A DNA stretch of 18,218 bases from Acidobacteria bacterium UBA7540. Its GTDB lineage: Bacteria; Acidobacteriota; Terriglobia; UBA7540. The notes below the pieces were generated by a model. It had not been told where the DNA came from and did not search any database. It saw nothing but the letters and a program-made list of their open reading frames with translations. The position numbers and the translations under genes are program-made. The stretch covers positions 1 through 18,218 of the forward strand of contig DLMI01000227.1 in the NCBI GenBank assembly GCA_002478145.1, given 5' to 3'. Numbering within the stretch: the first letter of the stretch is position 1; the number at the start of each line of letters is the position of its first letter. Below, one piece after another: positions 11,531 to 18,218 of this stretch.

Positions 11531-13999
11531 ATGGGATCCTTGACGATTCAACTCAGGCAGGTTCTAAGGAGGCTTGGGCGTACGCCCTTTTTCACGGCAG
11601 TCACGCTGCTCACGCTTGCCGTGGGTATGGGTGGGAACACGGCGATTTTCAGTGTGCTCGAAGGCGTATTGCTGAAACCCCTGCCCTTTCCTCACTCGGA
11701 GGAGCTGGCTGCCGTCCGGCTCACGGCTCCCGGCGTCAACGTCAGGAATCTGCATCTATCCCCATCAAACTACTTCATCTTTCGCGAGCAGAGCCGCACT
11801 TTTCAGGACCTTGGTATCTATACAGGCTACTCGGTGAACATCACTGGCCTCGGGGAGCCGGAGCACGTGCCGGCCCTCGCGGTGACCGATGGCCTACTTC
11901 CCATTCTGGGGATATCACCTGTGCTCGGCCGCTCGTTCACGCAGGCGGACAATTCCCCCGGCGGCGGGGACAAGGTAATGCTGACTTACGCGTACTGGCA
12001 ACGCAAATTCGGCGGCGACCGCTCAGTGATTGGGAAGACGATGACCGTGGATGGAAAATTGCAACAAATTATCGCGGTGCTGCCGCAAGAATTCCGCTTC
12101 CACGATCAACGCGACCTTGCCCTGATCGAGCCCTTGACGCTTGACCGCGCCAAAACCTTTTTAGGGGAATTCAACTATGATGCCATCGCCAGGCTCAAAC
12201 CAGGAGTCACTTTGGCCCAGGCCAACGCTGACGTGGCCCGGATGATCCCCATCGAAGAGAGAAGTTTTCCGCCGCCGCCGGGCTTCAGCCTCAAGATGTT
12301 TGAAGACGCGCGAATCGGGCCGAACCTTCGGACGCTGAAGCAAGACGTGGTGGGCGACGTGGGCAAGGTCCTGTGGGTTCTGATGGGTGGCCTCGGATTG
12401 GTGTTGCTCATCGCCTGCGCCAATGTGGCCAACTTGCTTCTGGTCCGTACGGAAGGACGCGAGCAGGAACTTTCCATCCGCGCCGCGTTAGGCGCAAGCC
12501 GGGTCCGCCTGGCCGCGGAATTGTTTTTTGAGAGTCTCATTCTGGCGCTGCTTGGAAGCGTGCTCAGTCTGGCGCTGGCCTATGGAGCCTTGCGGGGCTT
12601 GGTCGCCTTGGCGCCGGCGGGGCTGCCGCGTCTCGATGAAATCGGCGTCGACGGGACTGTCGTGCTGTTCACGCTGGCATTATCACTCGTCGCGAGCCTG
12701 CTTTTCGGTTCCATCCCGGTCTGGAAATACGCTGGCGCGCGCCTGGGAACCGGACTGCGCGCGAGCGGACGTTCAATGAGCGAAAGCCGGCAGCGGCATC
12801 GGGCGCGCAGCGTGCTGGTGATCGTGCAAGTGGCGCTGGCGCTGGTTCTGCTGATCAGTTCGGGACTCATGATTCGCACTTTCCGAGCTTTGACCGGAGT
12901 GGACCCCGGATTCGTCGCGCCTTCGGAACTCCAGACTTTCCGCGTCGACATTCCCGACACACAGGTGAAAGAGCCCGAGCGCGTGGTCCGCATGGAGGAG
13001 GAGATTTTGCATGAGATCGAGGCCATTCCGGGCGTCTCCTCAGTCGGCCTCTCCATGAGTATCCCCATGGATGGTAATGAATGGACTGGTCCGGTCTTCG
13101 CAAAGGACCGCGCCTACTCTTCAGGTGAGCTCCCGCTCCACCGGTTCAGGTTCGTGGCGCCGGGCTTTTTCAAAACCCTGGGCACGCCGCTCCTCGCCGG
13201 CCGGGATCTCACCTGGAGCGATATCTACAATAAGGTTCCGGTGGCCATCGTCTCCGAAAAACTGGCGCGCGAATACTGGCACAATCCTGCCAACGCACTC
13301 GGTAAGGAAATTCGCGTAACCACGAAGGACGACTGGCGAGAGGTCGTCGGCGTTGTAGGGAACATCCACGACGATGGCATGGAAAAAGAACCGCCCAGTG
13401 CGGTGTATTGGCCCATCCTGGCAGCGCGTTTCGAGACCAACGATATTGAGGTGAGCCGCTACGTGGCCTTCTCCATTCGCAGCCCGCGCGCCGGTTCGGA
13501 AAGCTTGATGAACGAGGTGCGGCGGGCCGTGTGGTCAGTGGACCGCAATCTTCCGCTGGCAGATGTCCACACGCTGGACTACCTCTACAGAAAATCCATG
13601 GCGCGGACTTCGTTCACACTGGTGATGCTGGCGATCGCTGGGGGAATGGCTCTGTTGCTCGGGGTCGTGGGACTCTACGGCGTGATCGCCTATTCGGTGT
13701 CACAGCGTAGGCGGGAGATCGGCATTCGAATGGCGCTCGGCGCCCAGGACCAGGAACTGATGCGAATGTTCGTTTGCCATGCATTGGGACTGGCGGGCAT
13801 CGGAGTTGCCTGCGGACTAGCCGCCGCGCCCGCGCTGACACGCCTGATGTCGTCCCTGCTGTTCGGGGTAAAGTCCGTCGACCCGGCAACGTACGCCGCG
13901 GTGTCGCTCGGGCTCATCGCGACGGCCGCGCTCGCCAGCTACCTCCCTGCTCGCCGCGCCGCGGGTGTGAACCCCGTGGAGTCGCTGCGAGCGGAGTAA
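11531..13999 (+). CDS. Large MacB/FtsX-type ABC transporter permease (ADOP family)
   Basis: This 822-residue permease has the duplicated layout of the acidobacterial ADOP family: a first MacB periplasmic-core domain (about 20-250), an FtsX domain (about 280-400), a second core domain (about 430-650) and a second FtsX domain (about 695-815). Membrane segments are near 21-45, 280-303, 335-360, 376-397, 427-447, 696-722 and 790-806. The conserved motif ELSIRAALGASR (313-324) recurs as EIGIRMALGAQD (729-740), and the end reads NPVESLRAE. ATG 11531 is chosen because the family starts MGSL-x-QLRQVLRRL; the 76 codons upstream have no similarity. The ATPase partner is absent, as is usual for orphan permeases. 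The substrate is unknown; export of peptides or toxic compounds is typical of MacB relatives. Confidence 0.93.
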   Translation: MGSLTIQLRQVLRRLGRTPFFTAVTLLTLAVGMGGNTAIFSVLEGVLLKPLPFPHSEELAAVRLTAPGVNVRNLHLSPSNYFIFREQSRTFQDLGIYTGYSVNITGLGEPEHVPALAVTDGLLPILGISPVLGRSFTQADNSPGGGDKVMLTYAYWQRKFGGDRSVIGKTMTVDGKLQQIIAVLPQEFRFHDQRDLALIEPLTLDRAKTFLGEFNYDAIARLKPGVTLAQANADVARMIPIEERSFPPPPGFSLKMFEDARIGPNLRTLKQDVVGDVGKVLWVLMGGLGLVLLIACANVANLLLVRTEGREQELSIRAALGASRVRLAAELFFESLILALLGSVLSLALAYGALRGLVALAPAGLPRLDEIGVDGTVVLFTLALSLVASLLFGSIPVWKYAGARLGTGLRASGRSMSESRQRHRARSVLVIVQVALALVLLISSGLMIRTFRALTGVDPGFVAPSELQTFRVDIPDTQVKEPERVVRMEEEILHEIEAIPGVSSVGLSMSIPMDGNEWTGPVFAKDRAYSSGELPLHRFRFVAPGFFKTLGTPLLAGRDLTWSDIYNKVPVAIVSEKLAREYWHNPANALGKEIRVTTKDDWREVVGVVGNIHDDGMEKEPPSAVYWPILAARFETNDIEVSRYVAFSIRSPRAGSESLMNEVRRAVWSVDRNLPLADVHTLDYLYRKSMARTSFTLVMLAIAGGMALLLGVVGLYGVIAYSVSQRRREIGIRMALGAQDQELMRMFVCHALGLAGIGVACGLAAAPALTRLMSSLLFGVKSVDPATYAAVSLGLIATAALASYLPARRAAGVNPVESLRAE

Positions 14000-14058
14000 G
14001 CCTTCGCCTTGTACATGAATTTACGCTCCTGTTGGCTCCTCCCTTTTCCGGCTCTTCG

Positions 14059-14454
14059 TCAGCCCGAGTATTGTTCGTCGCTGACCTGTTCCATCCAGTC
14101 GACCGCTTTGCCGTCGAGCTGTTCCTGAATGGCGATATGGGTCATCGCCGTGGTTGGAGTGGCGCCGTGCCAATGCTTCTCACCGGGCGGAATCCAGACT
14201 ACGTCACCCGGCCGAATTTCCTCGATCGGGCCTCCCCAGCGCTGTGCTCGGCCACAACCAGCCGTCACAATCAGAGTCTGCCCCAGCGGGTGGGTGTGCC
14301 ATGCCGTCCGAGCGCTGGGCTCGAAGGTGACACTGGCACCGAAAACACGCGCCGGAGTGGGCGGATTGAATAGCGGATCAACACGCACCATGCCGGTGAA
14401 ATACTCAGCCGGTCCCTTGCCGGAAGGCTGTGAACCGCTTCGTTTGATTTCCAT
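14059..14454 (-). CDS. Small single-domain cupin protein
   Basis: This 131-residue cupin has motif 1 HTHPLGQ (His53, His55, Gln59) and motif 2 [10 protein letters not shown] (His94, His96), which should bind one metal ion. It resembles the single-domain cupins annotated as mandelonitrile-lyase- or quercetinase-like, often found beside oxidoreductases. The frame is open three codons further to a TTG, but ATG 14454 has AAAGG about 9 nt upstream and fits the usual MEIKR start of this group. It follows the aldo/keto reductase gene by about 32 nt on the same strand, so one transcript is likely. The reaction is unknown. Confidence 0.9.
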   Translation of the reverse strand: MEIKRSGSQPSGKGPAEYFTGMVRVDPLFNPPTPARVFGASVTFEPSARTAWHTHPLGQTLIVTAGCGRAQRWGGPIEEIRPGDVVWIPPGEKHWHGATPTTAMTHIAIQEQLDGKAVDWMEQVSDEQYSG

Positions 14455-14486
14455 TGTCTTCAACCTTTACTGATCGTGATTGAACA

Positions 14487-15647
<1,161 letters not shown>

Positions 15648-16607
15648 ATGAAAAATAGCAGAAAGAGCGCCGCCGCTTCACCCGACCGAGCACGCGAATT
15701 GCGGATTGAGTTGGCACGCAAGATTGCCTTTTCTATCGGCTCCGCAGAGAAACGGGTAACGGACATTCCCGGCTTGACGCTCACCCGACGGACCGGCCCG
15801 ACGGCTCCGGCTTCAGGGACTTACGAGCCCAGCTTAGCCGTGGTCGCCCAAGGGCGAAAGCGGGTAGACCTTGGCCGAACGACTTTCATCTTCGACGAGT
15901 CGCGATTCCTGCTGACGTCGCTCGATTTGCCGATCATCGGCCAGGTGATCGAGGCAAGTGAACAGGAGCCCTTTCTCTGCATGATGCTCAAACTCGAAAT
16001 GTCCGTGGTCAGGGAGCTTCTCAGCCGAGAGGAGATTCCGGTGCCTGAGGTGCCATCTGACAGTCCTGCCATGGCCACCGGCGAGACCACGGCGGAGTTG
16101 CTCAGTGCGTGCTGCCGGCTTGTGGAGTTGTTGGACCACCCGCAGGACATTCCCTTTCTCAGTGGCCTAATTCAACGCGAGATCATCTACCGAATCCTTC
16201 GCGGTGCGGAGGGAGCACGCCTTCGAGCGATTGCAACGCTCGGAGATCAGAGCCATCGAACGGCAAAAGCGATCGCCTGGATCAGGGCGAATTATGCGAA
16301 GCCGCTACGGGTGGAAGATCTCGCAGAAATGGCGGGCATGGGCGTGTCCACGCTGCACCATCATTTCCGGGTGCTGACCGCCATGAGTCCTCTTCAGTAT
16401 CAGAAACAGCTTCGGTTGCAGGCAGCGCGGGGACGCATGCTCATGGATGGTCTGGACGCAGCAAGTGCGGCCTTTGAGGTTGGATACGAAAGCGCCAGCC
16501 AGTTCAACCGCGAATACAGCCGTTTCTTCGGCCAACCACCGATGCGGGACATTCGGACTCTTCGCTCGCCAGGCGCTCCGCCGTTGGAGTCAGTCACTAA
16601 TCGGTAA
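15648..16607 (+). CDS. AraC-family regulator with N-terminal AraC_N domain
   Basis: This 319-residue regulator has an N-terminal AraC_N (PF06719-type) effector domain (about 20-185), recognisable by YEPSLAVVAQGRKRV and by LLTSLDLPIIGQV. A double helix-turn-helix DNA-binding domain follows (about 203-300), with RVEDLAEMAGMGVSTLHHHF and VGYESASQFNREYSRFFGQPP. This domain order is that of YqhC, which responds to aldehydes and activates yqhD and the aldo/keto reductase gene dkgA in E. coli. Being divergent from an aldo/keto reductase and cupin here, it is probably their activator (inference by analogy). An AAGGAG site supports the ATG at 15648. Confidence 0.93.
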   Translation: MKNSRKSAAASPDRARELRIELARKIAFSIGSAEKRVTDIPGLTLTRRTGPTAPASGTYEPSLAVVAQGRKRVDLGRTTFIFDESRFLLTSLDLPIIGQVIEASEQEPFLCMMLKLEMSVVRELLSREEIPVPEVPSDSPAMATGETTAELLSACCRLVELLDHPQDIPFLSGLIQREIIYRILRGAEGARLRAIATLGDQSHRTAKAIAWIRANYAKPLRVEDLAEMAGMGVSTLHHHFRVLTAMSPLQYQKQLRLQAARGRMLMDGLDAASAAFEVGYESASQFNREYSRFFGQPPMRDIRTLRSPGAPPLESVTNR

Positions 16608-17017
16608 CGTTTCTTGGTCGTGCTGCTAACAAGCTCGGCATCGCCTGGCGCCGGCTGGCGCAGAGCGAAGCTCTGCGGTACGCATCATACCCGCTTAGGG
16701 GGGCATTTTCACCCCGGACAACTGCGAGCCATTGCGCACTCATTCGTCTTGAGCCTGAACCAGCTCTCCTGATTCCGTGCTGTGCTTTCGCACATCGCAG
16801 AGCTTCGCTCTGCGCCAGCTCTGCGGTCCGCAGGCAAGGCTGAAATCATGCCGGCCGATCACTCTCAAAGAGCTTGGTGCGGCGATAGGTGCTGCTGCCC
16901 AGGAGTTGCAGTCCGCGCGCAAAATGGCGTTTGTGGGTGGGCATGACCAACGCTAATACAGCACGCTGAAGCGCAGAGCTGCGCTCTGCGCCAGCCAGCG
17001 GCCCCAGGCGCGACCCC
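16608..17017. repeat. Gene-free stretch with three CGCAGAGC palindromes
   Basis: I see no gene in these 410 bp. Three perfect 8-bp-arm hairpins, CGCAGAGC-N3-GCTCTGCG, lie at 16659-16677 (loop GAA), 16796-16814 (loop TTC, inverse orientation) and 16972-16990 (loop TGC). Flanking bases are also shared: CCAGC follows the second and third, and its complement precedes the first. They are related to the longer CGCAGAGTTT hairpins at 11186-11214 and 11335-11366. Confidence 0.7.
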
Positions 17018-17045
17018 TTGACAGATCACCCTCCCATGATATACT
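17018..17045 (+). promoter_or_regulatory. Strong sigma70-type promoter for the 226-residue protein
   Basis: TTGACA (17018-17023) is a perfect -35 box. After a 16-bp spacer, TATACT (17040-17045) matches the -10 box at five of six bases. This is the best promoter in the window. Transcription would begin near 17052, leaving a leader of about 97 nt. Confidence 0.7.
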
Positions 17046-17148
17046 AGCCTAGTGTGGTTCGCAGTTCCACCTCCGTCGTGGCCGAGAGCCGCTGGAGGGA
17101 AGGCTTTCACTCCCGTTTGCCAACTCCATCAGGAAGGAACCCCCTGGA

Positions 17149-17829
17149 ATGACGAAACCCAAAAGGACAGCAATTGCCGCCTCCCCTGCCATGGTGCATG
17201 AAAACTTCTTACGCGCCCGCGAGGCTGGGCTGGTGATGCGCGAAGCCGACTTCCGCCGGCGGTATCACACTGTGAAGCACGGCCTGAGCGCCGGCGTGTG
17301 CTCGATCGAGGAAACCATGGCGGCCCTGGGCGAGGACCCGGCCGAGTTCAAGGCTTTTGCGCGCCTGGTCGAGCGCACCTTCGTTCCCCAGAACTTGCCC
17401 GAGTACGAGGTGGTGCTGCGGCTGGCGGGCGCCATCTGGCGACGCCTTCGCCTGCACAGCGCCGCGGCACGCTGGGAAGCGGACGCCTTGCGGGAGGCCC
17501 TGAGCTCAGGCCCTGAGGTGAAGAGCCTGACCGTCGACGAAACGCACCTGCGAGCGTGCGGCGTCATGGCGCTGCTCGTGAATGAGACCCGCATTTCCCG
17601 CAGCCGTTTCCAACTTCTCTGCGGGGTGGAACGGCAGCTTCGCGCGCTGCTGAGGATCCGCAGCGGGGGAAAGGCCAAATTCCATTTCATCTCGCGCCAG
17701 ACCCGCAAGGAGGTCAGGGAACTCGAAGAGGACGAGAGATACTGGAGAGCGCTTGACCGGATCGATGAAGGTGGCCCCGAGGTGGAAGCGATACTCGAAA
17801 AATTCCGCCCGGAATGGGAGCACCGGTGA
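17149..17829 (+). CDS. Hypothetical protein, 226 residues, distantly like HGL-type proteins
   Basis: I do not recognise a function. The protein is charged, soluble and probably all-helical, with no signal or membrane segment. Residues 39-51 (YHTVKHGLSAGVC) and a later block PEYEVVLRLAGAIWRRLRL (84-102) recall the abundant uncharacterised proteins of Acidobacteria and Planctomycetes that have a KHGL(S/T)A motif followed by a Glu-rich helix and W(R)RLR. This resemblance is from memory and weak; the usual N-terminal TGPRTxxGK block is missing. The C-terminal part (about 175-226) is rich in Glu and Arg. The ATG at 17149 has AGGAAGGA about 10 nt upstream and follows a near-consensus promoter. Codon use looks normal for the window. 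Confidence 0.75.
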   Translation: MTKPKRTAIAASPAMVHENFLRAREAGLVMREADFRRRYHTVKHGLSAGVCSIEETMAALGEDPAEFKAFARLVERTFVPQNLPEYEVVLRLAGAIWRRLRLHSAAARWEADALREALSSGPEVKSLTVDETHLRACGVMALLVNETRISRSRFQLLCGVERQLRALLRIRSGGKAKFHFISRQTRKEVRELEEDERYWRALDRIDEGGPEVEAILEKFRPEWEHR

Positions 17830-17849
17830 ACACCAAGCAAGCGTAGCGC

Positions 17850-17878
17850 AGACCGCCTCCCGCTCTGGCGGGAGGTCT
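17850..17878 (+). terminator. Hairpin after the 226-residue protein gene
   Basis: The arms AGACC-g-CCTCCCGC and GCGGGAGGTCT pair around a TCTG loop with one or two bulged bases, about 20 nt after the stop codon. No run of T follows, so termination is uncertain; it may be only a palindromic repeat. Confidence 0.35.
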
Positions 17879-17981
17879 ACGGTTCTTCCCTAGATTCGCG
17901 CTTTCGAATCCAAAGGTATACTGGCAATCGTTAATCCGCAGTGGCGCATATCCGACTCTGTTAAAATACATCGTAAAGAAC

Positions 17982-18048
17982 ATTTTAGAGCTTCTCTCGC
18001 CTGCGCCAGCCCCTGAGACCTGACCCCCGGCGCCTGAAACCTGCGCTT
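17982..18048 (+). repeat. Second copy of the dispersed 67-bp repeat
   Basis: Nearly identical to 10119-10186 in the same orientation. It includes the ATTTTAGAGCTTCTCTCGCC part and the five 7-bp units (18011-18045). Sequence outside the repeat is unrelated between the two sites, so the unit has defined ends. The surrounding 17879-18094 shows no gene. Confidence 0.8.
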
Positions 18049-18094
18049 CAGACACCAGAAGTTAGCGACCTTATTTGTTGGGGGATGGAAGGGT

Positions 18095-18217
18095 GGGGCT
18101 TTAGCCCCGCCGCGGAGCTCAGGCGGGATTTGGGGGCTTTAGCCCATGAAGCGACGCGGCTTCAGGGCCTAAAGGCCCCTTCAACTCTCCGCCCCGAGGC
18201 GGCGGGGCTAAAGCCCC
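18095..18217. repeat. Terminal palindrome cluster (GGGGCTTTAGCCCC family)
   Basis: GGGGCT-TT-AGCCCC (18095-18108) followed by GCCGC is mirrored by GCGGC followed by GGGGCT-AA-AGCCCC (18204-18217) at the window edge. Between them are a partial copy (GGGGGCTTTAGCCC, near 18131) and a GGGCCTAAAGGCCCC palindrome (near 18165). The cluster is intergenic and may continue past the window. Confidence 0.7.
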
Positions 18218-18218
18218 G

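Overview
The window is GC-rich bacterial chromosome, and the gene content points to an Acidobacteriota-like organism (inference). It carries an 822-residue duplicated FtsX/MacB-type permease with no ATPase beside it, a class II (B12-dependent) ribonucleotide reductase of about 985 residues, a CarD/CdnL regulator, a toast-rack lipoprotein, and many intergenic palindromes and 7-bp tandem repeats. No rRNA, tRNA or CRISPR array was seen.

Layout. Positions 225-4418, all on the minus strand, hold an M48 metalloprotease, a 49-residue YHS-domain metal protein, a toast-rack lipoprotein and a membrane-anchored metallophosphoesterase: a cell-envelope group. Positions 4645-8492, plus strand, hold carD and then nrdJ. 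nrdJ has a good sigma70 promoter and a pair of NrdR-like boxes spaced 31 bp apart.

Positions about 8500-11180 look like an accessory island. It contains a REP-associated tyrosine transposase (RAYT) flanked by its own GTAG-hairpin REP units, a HEPN-domain gene overlapped by a four-cysteine zinc-ribbon gene, a HigB/HigA toxin-antitoxin pair with a perfect operator-like palindrome, and a broken metallophosphoesterase. Positions 11531-13999 hold the large permease. Positions 14059-16607 hold an aldo/keto reductase-cupin operon with a divergent AraC regulator, resembling the YqhC/aldehyde-reductase arrangement. Positions 17149-17829 hold a hypothetical protein behind a near-consensus promoter.

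Four repeat systems run through the intergenic DNA: (1) REP/BIME units with a GTAG foot around the RAYT; (2) heptad (7-bp period) tandem repeats of two sequence classes at five places, one of them read in frame inside nrdJ; (3) CGCAGAG/CTCTGCG palindromes, five copies; (4) GGGGCT/AGCCCC palindromes at the right edge. The strongest candidates for something new are the self-contained RAYT/REP locus whose repeat unit includes the transposase start codon, the HEPN/zinc-ribbon pair beside it, and the heptad repeats that have entered a core metabolic gene.
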